A DNA stretch of 44,380 nt from JBBQZP01 sp038207585 (GCA_038207585.1 JBBQZP010000030.1:1-44380); one strand, 5' to 3'. Numbered from the stretch's first letter, positions 1-8,392 are shown. Notes: generated from the letters alone by a model not told the origin. Translations and numbers: made by a program.

Positions 1-457
1 GGAGGACTGCGCCCGCCTCTCGACCGCCGTGTCGGCCGCGCTCGACGTCGAGGACCCCATCGAGGAGGCCTACACGCTCGAGGTGTCGTCGCCCGGCATC
101 GACCGGCCGCTGACCCGGCTCAAGGATTTCGACCAGTGGCAGGGGTTCGAGGCCAAGCTGGAAACCGAAGATCTGATCGACGGCCGCCGCCGGTTCAAGG
201 GAATGCTTGCGGGCATCGAAGGCGACGAAGTGCTGATCGAGATCGAGGAAGGCAAGGAAGTGCTGACCATCGGCCTGAAATTCGAATGGCTGTCGGATGC
301 GAAACTGATCCTGACCGATGACCTGATCCGCGACGTGTTGCGTGGGCGCAAGGATGCGGGCCTGATCGACGAGGCACAGTTTGACGAGGTCGAAACCGTC
401 CTTGACGATGACGATGAAGATGACGCCCCGAACGGGGCCGCAGAGGAGAGTAAGTGA
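1..457 (+). CDS. rimP: Ribosome maturation factor RimP (5' end outside window)
   Basis: This is the 3' part of rimP. The reading frame is already open at base 2, so the start lies upstream of the window and about 150 codons are visible. RimP is a cytoplasmic factor for maturation of the 30S ribosomal subunit. The visible part carries the family motif YTLEVSSPGIDRPL (about residues 16-29 of the visible part), where the N-terminal domain passes into the C-terminal SH3-like barrel. The C-terminus is unusually acidic (LDDDDEDDAP), which is common in alphaproteobacterial members. The TGA stop directly abuts the nusA ATG, as expected for the conserved rimP-nusA-ylxR-infB operon. Identity rests on the motif plus this gene order. 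Confidence 0.93.
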   Translation, partial: EDCARLSTAVSAALDVEDPIEEAYTLEVSSPGIDRPLTRLKDFDQWQGFEAKLETEDLIDGRRRFKGMLAGIEGDEVLIEIEEGKEVLTIGLKFEWLSDAKLILTDDLIRDVLRGRKDAGLIDEAQFDEVETVLDDDDEDDAPNGAAEESK

Positions 458-2065
458 ATGGCGATCACGTCAGCCAACCAGCTTGAGCTTTTGCAGACCG
501 CAGAGGCCGTAGCGCGCGAAAAGATGATCGACCCCGCGCTGGTGGTCGAGGCGATGGAAGAAAGCCTCGCCCGGGCCGCCAAGTCGCGCTACGGCTCGGA
601 ACTTGATATCCGCGTCAAGATCGACCGCAAGACCGGTCGTGCCACGTTTGCGCGCATCCGCACCGTGATTGCCGACGATGCCGAACTGGAAAACCACCAC
701 GCGCAGATGTCGGTCAAGGATGCGAAAAAGCATCTGGCCGACCCGCAGCCCGGTGATGAGATCATCGACGAAGTACCTCCGGTTGATCTGGGCCGGATTG
801 CCGCGCAATCGGCCAAGCAGGTGATTCTGCAAAAGGTCCGTGAGGCCGAGCGTGATCGCCAGTATGAGGAATTCAAAGATCGTCAGGGCCAGATCATCAA
901 CGGTCAGGTCAAGCGCGAGGAATACGGCAACATCATCGTCGATATTGGCCGGGGCGAGGCGATTCTGCGCCGTAACGAAAAGATCGGCCGCGAAAGCTAT
1001 CGTCCGAACGACCGTATCCGCTGTTACATCAAGGATGTGCGCCGCGAACCGCGCGGCCCGCAGGTTTTCCTGTCACGCACTGATCCGCAGTTCATGGCGG
1101 AACTGTTCAAGATGGAAGTGCCGGAAATCTACGATGGCATCATCGAGATCAAGGCCGTGGCGCGTGATCCGGGCAGCCGGGCCAAGATTGCCGTGATCAG
1201 CTATGACAACTCGATCGACCCCGTCGGCGCCTGCGTTGGTATGCGCGGCAGCCGGGTTCAGGCCGTGGTGAACGAGCTTCAGGGCGAAAAGATCGACATC
1301 ATTCCGTGGAATCAGGATCAGGCGACGTTCCTTGTGAACGCGCTGCAGCCTGCCGAGGTTTCCAAGGTTGTGATCGACGAGGAGGCCGGCAAGATCACCG
1401 TGGTCGTGCCCGACGAACAGCTGTCGCTGGCCATCGGGCGTCGTGGTCAGAACGTGCGTCTGGCCAGCCAGTTGACCGGGCTCGATATCGACATCATGAC
1501 CGAATCGGATGAAAGCGCGCGCCGTCAGGCCGAATTCACCGAGCGGACCCAGTTGTTCATCGACACGCTGGATATCGACGAGATGATGGCGCAGCTTCTG
1601 GTCGCCGAAGGCTTCACCAATCTGGAAGAAGTGGCTTACGTCGAGCTCGACGAGCTGTTGTCCATCGACGGTTTCGATGAAGGCACCGCAGGCGAATTGC
1701 AGGCCCGCGCCCGTGATTATCTTGAGGCCGCGAACACCAAGGCAATGGAAAACGCCCGCGCCTTGGGTGTCGAAGACAGCCTTGTGAACTTTGAGGGCCT
1801 GACGCCGCAGATGCTGGAGGCTTTGGCAAAAGACAATATCAAGACTCTGGAAGATTTCGCGACCTGCGCCGATTGGGAACTGGCCGGTGGCTGGACCACG
1901 GCGAACGGTCAGCGCGTCAAGGATGATGGCGTGCTGGAGCCTTTCGACGTCAGCCTTGAAGAAGCGCAGACCCTTGTGATGACCGCGCGGGTCATGCTGG
2001 GCTGGGTTGATCCGGCTGACCTTGAACCTAAAGTCGAAGATACCGATATGGAGGTCGAGGCGTAA
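458..2065 (+). CDS. nusA: Transcription termination/antitermination factor NusA
   Basis: This 535-residue cytoplasmic RNA polymerase-binding factor acts in pausing, termination and antitermination. In order it shows the N-terminal RNAP-binding domain (about 1-130), an S1 domain (about 137-200, starting GQIINGQVKREEYGN), a first KH domain with VGACVGMRGSRV (about 256-267), and a second KH domain with the GxxG-type loop IGRRGQN (from about residue 326). A C-terminal helical repeat region follows (about 350-500), and the tail is acidic. Length and order match other alphaproteobacterial NusA proteins. The ATG follows the rimP stop without a gap, which suggests translational coupling. No defect is visible. 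Confidence 0.98.
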   Translation: MAITSANQLELLQTAEAVAREKMIDPALVVEAMEESLARAAKSRYGSELDIRVKIDRKTGRATFARIRTVIADDAELENHHAQMSVKDAKKHLADPQPGDEIIDEVPPVDLGRIAAQSAKQVILQKVREAERDRQYEEFKDRQGQIINGQVKREEYGNIIVDIGRGEAILRRNEKIGRESYRPNDRIRCYIKDVRREPRGPQVFLSRTDPQFMAELFKMEVPEIYDGIIEIKAVARDPGSRAKIAVISYDNSIDPVGACVGMRGSRVQAVVNELQGEKIDIIPWNQDQATFLVNALQPAEVSKVVIDEEAGKITVVVPDEQLSLAIGRRGQNVRLASQLTGLDIDIMTESDESARRQAEFTERTQLFIDTLDIDEMMAQLLVAEGFTNLEEVAYVELDELLSIDGFDEGTAGELQARARDYLEAANTKAMENARALGVEDSLVNFEGLTPQMLEALAKDNIKTLEDFATCADWELAGGWTTANGQRVKDDGVLEPFDVSLEEAQTLVMTARVMLGWVDPADLEPKVEDTDMEVEA

Positions 2066-2083
2066 GCCTCGGGCCAACCAGAC

Positions 2084-2716
2084 ATGACCCGCGGCGGACG
2101 GATCGAAGACCACGAAGACCCCGAACGCCGCTGCATCGTAACGGGTGAGCGTCAGCCCAAGGCCGGCCTGATCCGCTTTGTGATCGGGCCTGACGCGCAG
2201 GTGGTGCCGGACCTTCTGGCGAAGCTGCCGGGGCGCGGCTTCTATGTGTCGGCAGACAGGGCGGCGCTGGACAAGGCGGCGGCCAAGGGTCTGTTCGGAC
2301 GGGCGGCCAAACAGGCCGTTGTGGTGCCCGAAGGTCTGACCGCGATGGTCGAAGCGTTGCTTGCGCGGCGGGTGGTTGATCTGGTCAGCATGGCGCGCAA
2401 GACCGGCGGCGCCGTGACCGGGTTCGAGAAGGTGAAAGAGTGGTTGGTGAACGGCAAGGCGCGGGTTCTGATACAGGCCAGCGACGGGTCGGAACGCGGA
2501 AAGGCCAAGCTGCATCCCCCGGAAGGTGAGAACCGGTTCATCGGCTGTCTCACCTCAGGGGAATTGGGTTTGGCTTTCGGACGGGACTATGCAATACACG
2601 GCGCGCTTGCGGCTGGTGGACTCAACCAACGTGTTGTAGAGGAAGCCGCACGGCTCGCCGGATTTCGCGAGCAGACGGGCGGCACAGCCGCCGAAAAGGA
2701 TAGACAAGACGCATGA
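2084..2716 (+). CDS. YlxR-family (DUF448) RNA-binding protein
   Basis: This 210-residue protein belongs to the YlxR/DUF448 family, usually found between nusA and infB. Residues 10-95 form the YlxR domain, with an early Cys (RRCIVTG, C17) and the signature PGRGFYVS at 49-56. The part from about 105 to 190 resembles the L7Ae/ribosomal-protein-like domain fused to YlxR in alphaproteobacteria (for example RKTGGAVTGFEKV). The family is thought to bind RNA, and in some bacteria YlxR has been linked to RNase P or to regulation, but its role here is not established. It starts 18 bases after nusA, and its TGA overlaps the infB ATG by four bases (ATGA). Confidence 0.9.
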   Translation: MTRGGRIEDHEDPERRCIVTGERQPKAGLIRFVIGPDAQVVPDLLAKLPGRGFYVSADRAALDKAAAKGLFGRAAKQAVVVPEGLTAMVEALLARRVVDLVSMARKTGGAVTGFEKVKEWLVNGKARVLIQASDGSERGKAKLHPPEGENRFIGCLTSGELGLAFGRDYAIHGALAAGGLNQRVVEEAARLAGFREQTGGTAAEKDRQDA

Positions 2717-5286
2717 GCGATACTGACGGGAAGAAACCTTTGGGCCTTGGCGGCGTGCCGCGTTCAGGACAGGTGAAGCAAAGCTTCAGCCACGGCCGGA
2801 CGAAAAGTGTGCTGGTCGAGACGAAGCGCAAGCGCGTTGTCGTTCCGACAAAGCCCGGCGCAGCCTCTGTAACCGGGGCGACAACGACTGTTGCCGGTGA
2901 TCCGTCCAAACGGCCCGCAGGCATTTCGGATGTCGAGATGGAACGCCGGATGGCGGCCCTGCGCAACGCCAAGTCGCGCGAGGCCGAAGACGCGGTGAAA
3001 CGCGCCGAAGACGACCGTGTGCGCGAGGAAGACCGCGCCCGTCGCCGCGAAGAGATCGAGACGAAAGAACGCGAGGATGCGGCCCGCGAAGCCTCCCTCA
3101 AGGCGCGTGCCGAAGAAGAAGAGCGTGCCGCCAAGGCCGAAGCTGCGGCCCGCGCCGAGGCCAGCGAAGCCCGCAAGGCCGATGTTCTTGGCACCCGGTC
3201 GCGGTCCACCGCGGCCCCCGCCCCTTCGGCTGCGGCGACCCCTGCTGCTGCGGCGGCGGTGGATGATCCCACCACGCGCGGTCCCGCCTCGCTCAAACCC
3301 GCGTTGGGTCCGCGCAAGACCGACCGCGAGCGCGATGACCGTGGCACCAATGACCGTGACCGCAAGGCCAAGCAAACGGAAGACGCGCGCCGCACCGGCA
3401 AGCTGACCCTGAATGAGGCGCTTGCCGGTGAAGGAGGGCGCACGCGCAGCCTTGCCGCAATGAAGCGCAAGCAGGAAAAGGCCCGTCAAAAGGCGATGGG
3501 CCTGTCCAGCAAGCCCGAAAAGCAGGTGCGCGATGTGCAGCTGCCCGAAACCATCGTGGTGCAGGAACTCGCGAACCGGATGGCCGAACGCGCCGCCGAT
3601 GTGGTCAAAAGCCTGATGAAAATGGGCATGATGGTCACGATGAACGAGGCGATTGACGCCGACACCGCCGAACTTGTGATCGAGGAATTCGGCCACAAGA
3701 CCGTGCGCGTCTCGGATGCCGACGTGGAACAGGTTATCGACCAGGTGCAGGACAGCGCCGAAAGTCTGCTGCCGCGCCCGCCGATTGTCACGATCATGGG
3801 CCATGTCGACCACGGCAAGACCTCGCTGCTGGACGCGATCCGCAAGACCAACGTTGTTACTGGCGAAGCGGGCGGGATCACCCAGCACATCGGCGCTTAT
3901 CAGGTGAAAACCTCGAACGGCGCGCAGATGACGTTCCTGGATACGCCGGGCCATGCCGCCTTTACCTCGATGCGCTCGCGTGGCGCGCAGGTGACGGATA
4001 TTGTGGTGCTGGTGGTGGCGGCGGATGATGCCGTGATGCCCCAGACGATCGAGGCGATTGCCCACGCCAAGGCGGCCAAGGTGCCGATGATCGTGGCGAT
4101 CAACAAGATGGACAAGCCTTCGGCCAACCCGACCAAGGTGCGCACTGACCTTTTGCAGCACGAGATTGTTGTCGAGGCAATGTCGGGCGATGTGCAGGAC
4201 GTCGAGGTTTCGGCAACCACCGGCAAGGGCCTGGATGACCTGCTGGAAGCAATCACGCTTCAGGCGGAAATTCTGGAACTGCGGGCCAACCCGAATCGTG
4301 CGGCCTCTGGTGCGGTGATCGAGGCCAAGCTGGATGTGGGCCGTGGCCCGGTGGCGACGGTTCTGGTACAGAACGGCACCCTGCGGCGCGGCGACATCTT
4401 TGTTGTGGGCGAACAGTGGGGCAAGGTCCGCGCGCTGATCAACGATCAGGGTGAACGGGTCGATGAAGCCGGCCCGTCGGTTCCAGTTGAAGTGCTGGGT
4501 CTGACCGGCACGCCGCAGGCCGGTGACACGCTGAACGTGGTTGAAACCGAAGCGCAGGCCCGCGAAATCGCCGATTACCGTGACAAGGCTACCCGTGACA
4601 AGCGCGCAGCGGCAGGTGCTGCGGTGACGATGGAACAGCTTATGGCCAAGGCCAAGGCAGACCAGTCCGTGACCGAACTGCCGATCATCGTGAAGGCCGA
4701 CGTGCAGGGTTCTGCCGAAGCCATCGTCCAGGCGATGGAGAAAATCGGCAACGACGAGGTCCGCGTTCGGGTTCTGCATTACGGCGTCGGTGCGATCACC
4801 GATTCCGATGTGGGTTTGGCCGAAGCATCGAACGCGCCGATCATCGGCTTTAACGTGCGGGCCAATGCGTCGGCCCGCCAAGGTGCCAACCAAAAGGGTG
4901 TCGAGGTGCGCTATTACAGCGTGATCTATGACCTTGTGGATGACATCAAGGCCGCCGCCTCAGGTCTGCTCAAGGCCGAGATCCGCGAAACCTTCATCGG
5001 TTACGCGCAGATCAAGGAAGTGTTCAAGGTCACCGGCATCGGCATGGTGGCGGGCTGTATCGTCACCGAAGGCATCGCCCGCCGGTCCGCCGGGGTGCGA
5101 TTGCTGCGCGACAACGTGGTGATCCACGAAGGCACGCTAAAGACGCTCAAGCGTTACAAGGACGAGGTCAAGGAAGTACAGTCCGGTCAGGAATGCGGCA
5201 TGGCGTTCGAACGCTATGAAGACATCCGTCAGGGCGACGTGATCGAAATCTTCGAGCGCGAGGAAGTGCAGCGCTCGCTGGCCTGA
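2713..5286 (+). CDS. infB: Translation initiation factor IF-2
   Basis: This 857-residue GTPase places fMet-tRNA on the 30S subunit. The N-terminal 280 residues are a charged Arg/Glu/Ala-rich region (about 75-160, coiled-coil-like) followed by a Lys/Arg-rich linker, typical of alphaproteobacterial IF-2. The G domain begins near 355 with the P-loop GHVDHGKT (363-370), the DTPGH switch II motif, and NKMD (464-467). Domain II, the IF2 domain and the C-terminal fMet-tRNA-binding domain follow, and the protein ends in EEVQRSLA. The start overlaps the ylxR stop by four bases. The operon ends here: the hairpin at 5310-5330 lies 23 bases after the stop, and no rbfA or truB follows. Confidence 0.98.
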   Translation: MSDTDGKKPLGLGGVPRSGQVKQSFSHGRTKSVLVETKRKRVVVPTKPGAASVTGATTTVAGDPSKRPAGISDVEMERRMAALRNAKSREAEDAVKRAEDDRVREEDRARRREEIETKEREDAAREASLKARAEEEERAAKAEAAARAEASEARKADVLGTRSRSTAAPAPSAAATPAAAAAVDDPTTRGPASLKPALGPRKTDRERDDRGTNDRDRKAKQTEDARRTGKLTLNEALAGEGGRTRSLAAMKRKQEKARQKAMGLSSKPEKQVRDVQLPETIVVQELANRMAERAADVVKSLMKMGMMVTMNEAIDADTAELVIEEFGHKTVRVSDADVEQVIDQVQDSAESLLPRPPIVTIMGHVDHGKTSLLDAIRKTNVVTGEAGGITQHIGAYQVKTSNGAQMTFLDTPGHAAFTSMRSRGAQVTDIVVLVVAADDAVMPQTIEAIAHAKAAKVPMIVAINKMDKPSANPTKVRTDLLQHEIVVEAMSGDVQDVEVSATTGKGLDDLLEAITLQAEILELRANPNRAASGAVIEAKLDVGRGPVATVLVQNGTLRRGDIFVVGEQWGKVRALINDQGERVDEAGPSVPVEVLGLTGTPQAGDTLNVVETEAQAREIADYRDKATRDKRAAAGAAVTMEQLMAKAKADQSVTELPIIVKADVQGSAEAIVQAMEKIGNDEVRVRVLHYGVGAITDSDVGLAEASNAPIIGFNVRANASARQGANQKGVEVRYYSVIYDLVDDIKAAASGLLKAEIRETFIGYAQIKEVFKVTGIGMVAGCIVTEGIARRSAGVRLLRDNVVIHEGTLKTLKRYKDEVKEVQSGQECGMAFERYEDIRQGDVIEIFEREEVQRSLA

Positions 5287-5309
5287 TACCGATTGAAGCA
5301 AAACAAAAA

Positions 5310-5330
5310 GGCCGGGCAACTTGCCCGGCC
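5310..5330. terminator. Bidirectional Rho-independent terminator between infB and the 46-aa gene
   Basis: The bases form a perfect inverted repeat, GGCCGGGC-AACTT-GCCCGGCC, which can extend to 10 bp arms. It lies between the convergent stops of infB (5286, plus) and the small gene (5353, minus). Read on minus, the hairpin is followed by TTTTTGTTTT, an excellent U-tract. Read on plus it is followed by the shorter TTTGTC. It therefore probably serves both transcripts and works better for the minus strand. Confidence 0.85.
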
Positions 5331-5352
5331 TTTGTCATCTGTGGGTGCGGGA

Positions 5353-5493
5353 TCAGGACGCCCGTTTTTGCGCCACAGGATAGCCGACAAAATTCTTGTC
5401 ACCATCGCGGATCACCAGTTTGCCATCTGCCAACTGGCTGACGACGATCCCCTGCACCGAAACGCAGCTTCCCAATGAAATTGTTCTGAGCAC
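5353..5493 (-). CDS. Small 46-residue conserved-looking protein, function unknown
   Basis: A minus-strand frame starts at GTG (5491-5493) and ends at TGA (5353-5355). It reads MLRTISLGSCVSVQG, then IVVSQLADGKLVIRDG, then DKNFVGYPVAQKRAS. The start has a purine-rich Shine-Dalgarno-like GGGGGGAAG five bases upstream, and the frame is closed 30 bases further upstream by a stop. Alternating hydrophobic and polar residues and the DGK..IRDGDK pattern suggest a small beta-barrel or OB/SH3-like fold, but this is inference. I recall similar tiny proteins in Rhodobacterales but cannot confirm that here. It lies downstream of mutT with its own AT-rich upstream region, and ends at the shared terminator. 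Function unknown; no membrane segment or signal peptide. Confidence 0.6.
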   Translation of the reverse strand: MLRTISLGSCVSVQGIVVSQLADGKLVIRDGDKNFVGYPVAQKRAS

Positions 5494-5512
5494 GTGCTTC
5501 CCCCCAAAAGCT

Positions 5513-5573
5513 GATGGTTTTCAGATTAGCAACAAAGTTACTAAAACAAAGTAAAATGTTGATGAAAACCATC
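5513..5573. promoter_or_regulatory. AT-rich region bounded by an 11-bp perfect inverted repeat
   Basis: GATGGTTTTCA (5513-5523) and its exact reverse complement TGAAAACCATC (5563-5573) flank 39 bases of very AT-rich DNA (AACAAAGTTACTAAAACAAAG), in sharp contrast to the surrounding high-GC sequence. The region lies just upstream of the GTG of the 46-residue gene (minus) and downstream of mutT. It probably holds the promoter of the small gene. The repeats could be paired operator half-sites or a stem in the mRNA leader. No convincing -35/-10 pair can be assigned by eye. Confidence 0.45.
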
Positions 5574-5599
5574 CTGTTTTTGCCCTTCTGGATCAGTGC

Positions 5600-5998
5600 T
5601 TACAGCCAGTCACGCAGAATTGGGATCAAGGGCAGGTCGGCGGGCGGCATCGGGTAATCTCGCAGAGCATTCGGGCGCACCCAGGCCAGCGTCTGACCTT
5701 CGCGGGGGCTGGGGATACCATCCCAGCGGCGACAGGCAAAAAGCGGCATCAGCAGGTGGAAATCGGGGTAGCTGTGGCTGGCAAATGTCAGCGGGGCCAA
5801 ACAGCTTTGCCAGGTGTCGATGCCCAGCTCCTCGTGCAACTCGCGGATCAGCGCCACCTCGGGTGTCTCGCCCGCCTCAACCTTGCCTCCCGGAAATTCC
5901 CACAGGCCGGCCAAAGACTTACCCGCGGGTCGCTGCGCCAGAAGCACGCGGCCATCGGCGTCGATCAACGCCACGGCAGACACCAGAAGCGTTTTCAC
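5600..5998 (-). CDS. mutT: MutT-type Nudix hydrolase (8-oxo-dGTP diphosphatase-like)
   Basis: This 132-residue protein has a textbook Nudix box, G38-x5-E44-x7-R52-E53-L-x-E56-E57-x-G59-I60, seen as GGKVEAGE...RELHEELGI. The short length, the N-terminal strand MKTLLVSAVALI and the FPGGK context place it with MutT-like enzymes, which hydrolyse oxidised dGTP to the monophosphate and so prevent A:T to C:G changes. The chosen start is the GTG at 5996-5998, which overlaps the argJ TGA (GTGA). A longer in-frame ATG start at 6052 would lie inside argJ and add residues foreign to the family. Coupling to argJ suggests one transcript ppi-argJ-mutT. The exact substrate cannot be fixed from sequence. Confidence 0.88.
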   Translation of the reverse strand: MKTLLVSAVALIDADGRVLLAQRPAGKSLAGLWEFPGGKVEAGETPEVALIRELHEELGIDTWQSCLAPLTFASHSYPDFHLLMPLFACRRWDGIPSPREGQTLAWVRPNALRDYPMPPADLPLIPILRDWL

Positions 5999-7323
5999 GA
6001 CCGGTAATCGGCGTTGATCTCGATATAGCGGTTGGTCAGATCGCAGGTCCACATCATCCGCGCGCCCCGGCCAAGGCCCAGATCGACATGGATCACCAGA
6101 TCCTGCCCTTTCATATAGGCCGCCGCCGCGTCTTCGCTGTAACCGGGGTCGCGCCAGCCTTTGCGGGCCACCGTGATATCGCCGAATTTGATGGTCAGAC
6201 GGTCCCGGTCGGCCTTCGCCCCCGATTTGCCAACGGCCATCACAATGCGGCCCCAGTTCGGGTCTTCACCCGCAATCGCGGTTTTGACCAGTGGCGAGTT
6301 GGCGATGGCCAGCGCCACCTTTTGCGCATCCTCGGCACTCGCGGCGCGCGTCACGCGGACCTCGACGAATTTCGTGGCCCCTTCGCCGTCGCGCACGACC
6401 TGATGGGCCAGACTGCGCATGACCTGATGCAACCCCGCCTCGAACGCCTTGGCCACCGCGCCGCGCACCGGGGCGGCAGGGGATTGGCCCGTCGCCGCCA
6501 AAATCAGCGCGTCAGAGGTCGAGGTATCGCTATCAACCGTGATTGCGTTGAACGTGTCATCCGTGTGCCGCGACAGCATCCGCTGCAAGGCCCCCGGCGC
6601 GATGGCGGCATCGGTAAAGATATAGACCAGCATTGTCGCCATATCGGGCGCAATCATGCCCGACCCTTTCGCGATGCCCGCAATCTGGATCACGCCGCCG
6701 TCGCCCTGCACCGTAGCGGATGCGCCCTTGGGGAAGGTATCGGTCGTCATCATCGCCTCGGCCGCCATTCCGATCGCATCGGCACGCAGGTCGCTGGCCA
6801 GCGCATCCACCACATCAATGATGCGCTGATGCGGCAACGGTTCACCAATAACGCCCGTCGATGATGAGAACACCCGGCTGGCAGGCAGACCAAGCGCCAA
6901 AGCCGTGGCCCCGGTGATTGCAGCGACCGATTGATCCCCCAACCGCCCGGTAAAGGCGTTGGAGTTGCCCGAGTTCACGATGATCGCCGCCCCAGCACCC
7001 TTGGGCACGCGGCTGGCCAGCTTGTCCTGACAATCGCGCACACAGGCGGCACGGGTCGATGATCGGGTGAACACGCCTGCCACCGATGTGCCGGGGGCAA
7101 GGCGGATCAGCATCACATCCTTGCGGTTCTTGTAGCGCACCCCGGCTTCGACCGCCGCGAATTCCACCCCTGCAATCGCGGGCAGCTTGGGGAAACCACC
7201 CTTGGGGGCTAGGGGCGAGATCAACTTGGCAGGCTTGGCAGCAACGGCAGGCGCCACAGCCGTTGCCTTCTTGAGCTTTTTCTTCAGCGTCTTGGCCGCA
7301 GCCTTCCAGTCGGTCTTTGCCAT
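5995..7323 (-). CDS. argJ: Bifunctional glutamate N-acetyltransferase/ornithine acetyltransferase ArgJ
   Basis: ArgJ transfers the acetyl group from N-acetylornithine to glutamate in the cyclic arginine pathway, and in bifunctional forms also uses acetyl-CoA. The 442-residue protein carries STGVIG (155-160, oxyanion-hole region) and the autocleavage motif DMATML, where cleavage before Thr230 creates the nucleophile and splits the chain into alpha and beta subunits. VNSGNSNAFTG near 117-126 is also typical. The first 35 residues are an odd Lys/Ala-rich extension (KTLKKKLKKATAVAPAVAAK) before the conserved body begins at ISPLAPKGGFP. The gene lies 18 bases after the ppi stop and overlaps mutT. 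Whether the extension is translated or a later start is used is open. Confidence 0.96.
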   Translation of the reverse strand: MAKTDWKAAAKTLKKKLKKATAVAPAVAAKPAKLISPLAPKGGFPKLPAIAGVEFAAVEAGVRYKNRKDVMLIRLAPGTSVAGVFTRSSTRAACVRDCQDKLASRVPKGAGAAIIVNSGNSNAFTGRLGDQSVAAITGATALALGLPASRVFSSSTGVIGEPLPHQRIIDVVDALASDLRADAIGMAAEAMMTTDTFPKGASATVQGDGGVIQIAGIAKGSGMIAPDMATMLVYIFTDAAIAPGALQRMLSRHTDDTFNAITVDSDTSTSDALILAATGQSPAAPVRGAVAKAFEAGLHQVMRSLAHQVVRDGEGATKFVEVRVTRAASAEDAQKVALAIANSPLVKTAIAGEDPNWGRIVMAVGKSGAKADRDRLTIKFGDITVARKGWRDPGYSEDAAAAYMKGQDLVIHVDLGLGRGARMMWTCDLTNRYIEINADYRS

Positions 7324-7341
7324 GCCTGCCCCCTGCGTGCG

Positions 7342-8208
7342 TTATTTGTCCAACAGGGTTTGATCTTTCAGAACCGTCGGGTCAATCCCCTCGCCGGGTT
7401 TGGTGATGGTCGCGGCTTCGGACAGCTTCAGGATGTGGTCCTGCAGCGTTTTCGTTTCAATCTCGGAGGCAAGCTCGTCGCGCACTTCGTCCAGCGTCGG
7501 GTTGGCCTTGTTGCGGGTTTCGGTCAGCTTGATCAGATGCCAGCCGAATTGGGTCTGAACAGGACCAGCCACTTCGCCCGACTTCATCGCCAGCACGGCA
7601 TCCTCGAACGGTTTGACCATCATGCCCTTGGAAAACCAACCCAGATCGCCGCCACTTGCGGAAGACCCATCCGACGAATTGGCCTTTGCAAGTTCGGCAA
7701 AATCGGCACCACCGTCGATCTGGGTTTTCAGATCCTTGGCCTTGTCCTCGGTGTCCACCAGAATATGCGCGGCGCGGTATTCGGTTTCGGCCACCGTATC
7801 CTTGTATTTCTCGTCATATGCGGCTTGCAGCGATGCATCGTTCACGGCGCCTACCACGGCCGCTTTCAGTGCGACGCCCGCCAGATAATTGATCCGCTCA
7901 TTCTCAATGGTCAGCCTGTCACGGCGGGTCAGTTCGCCCAGCGATTGCTCCAGCGTGGTCTGCTGGACCAGTTGATCCAGAATGCCCTTGAACAGAACAT
8001 CATCGGCAAGGGTCTGATATTGCGGCGGCAGGGTGTCGCGCAGCACGATCATGTTGCCCAGCGTGATGTTGGTGCCGTTCACGGTGGCAACAACCGTATC
8101 GGCGGTCAGATCGGTGGGCGGCTTTGGCGCATCCTGGGCCAATACCGGCCCGACCATCAGCACGGCACAAGCCATTGCCCGCAGGAAACCTTTGGTTATT
8201 TCCGCCAT
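7342..8208 (-). CDS. Periplasmic parvulin-type peptidyl-prolyl isomerase
   Basis: This 288-residue exported foldase has an N-terminal signal peptide with hydrophobic core AMACAVLMVGPVLA, probably cleaved at VLA-QD near residue 24. A helical SurA/PrsA-like N-domain follows (about 35-140). The PpiC-type rotamase domain covers about 143-240, with the family strings YRAAHILV, SSDGSSASGGDLGWFSKGMM, PFEDAV and TQFGWHLIKL. The C-terminus is helical. The ATG has a good AGGAG seven bases upstream. It heads the minus-strand ppi-argJ-mutT transcript and is divergent from secA, which fits a role in folding proteins after Sec export. It is a PpiD/SurA/PrsA relative; I do not assign a specific gene name. 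Confidence 0.93.
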   Translation of the reverse strand: MAEITKGFLRAMACAVLMVGPVLAQDAPKPPTDLTADTVVATVNGTNITLGNMIVLRDTLPPQYQTLADDVLFKGILDQLVQQTTLEQSLGELTRRDRLTIENERINYLAGVALKAAVVGAVNDASLQAAYDEKYKDTVAETEYRAAHILVDTEDKAKDLKTQIDGGADFAELAKANSSDGSSASGGDLGWFSKGMMVKPFEDAVLAMKSGEVAGPVQTQFGWHLIKLTETRNKANPTLDEVRDELASEIETKTLQDHILKLSEAATITKPGEGIDPTVLKDQTLLDK

Positions 8209-8246
8209 ATCACCGTCTCCTGATGCTGGTGCGCGCCCGCGCTCCG

Positions 8247-8275
8247 TTGACTTGGCCGCGGCTGGCCCTTACATC
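8247..8275 (+). promoter_or_regulatory. Probable sigma-70 promoter of secA
   Basis: TTGACT (8247-8252), a 17-base spacer and TACATC (8270-8275) lie about 120 bases upstream of the secA ATG. The same -10 hexamer and the same spacing occur in the tRNA-Leu promoter of this window (TTGACA-N17-TACATC), which supports the call. The start of transcription is not determined. Confidence 0.5.
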
Positions 8276-8316
8276 GCGATGGTCGCGTGCGACGGGCTGC
8301 TTTCGCCAACACCGTC

Positions 8317-8345
8317 CTTCTAGGGAAGCCGTGTCAGGCGGGCAA
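8317..8345 (-). promoter_or_regulatory. Possible promoter of the ppi-argJ-mutT transcript
   Basis: On the minus strand TTGCCC (8340-8345), 17 bases and TAGAAG (8317-8322) resemble a sigma-70 promoter, each hexamer matching four of six consensus bases. It faces away from the secA promoter in the 184-base divergent gap. This is a weak by-eye call. Confidence 0.28.
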
Positions 8346-8392
8346 GTCCGAACCCCACACGATCCTGTCAGGAACGACCGCTCGGAGAAAAC

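Noticed and set aside
1073..2515. 480-codon frame on minus opposite nusA and ylxR
   Set aside because: It spans the boundary of two well-supported genes on the other strand and shows no domain.
2764..4893. Very long open frame on minus opposite infB (about 709 codons)
   Set aside because: High-GC coding DNA leaves long antisense frames open. infB is complete with all motifs, and the antisense product is His/Arg-rich without recognisable domains.
5596..6864. 422-codon frame on plus opposite mutT and argJ
   Set aside because: The Nudix box and the ArgJ motifs are on minus; the plus frame is rich in Arg/Pro/His as expected of an antisense shadow.
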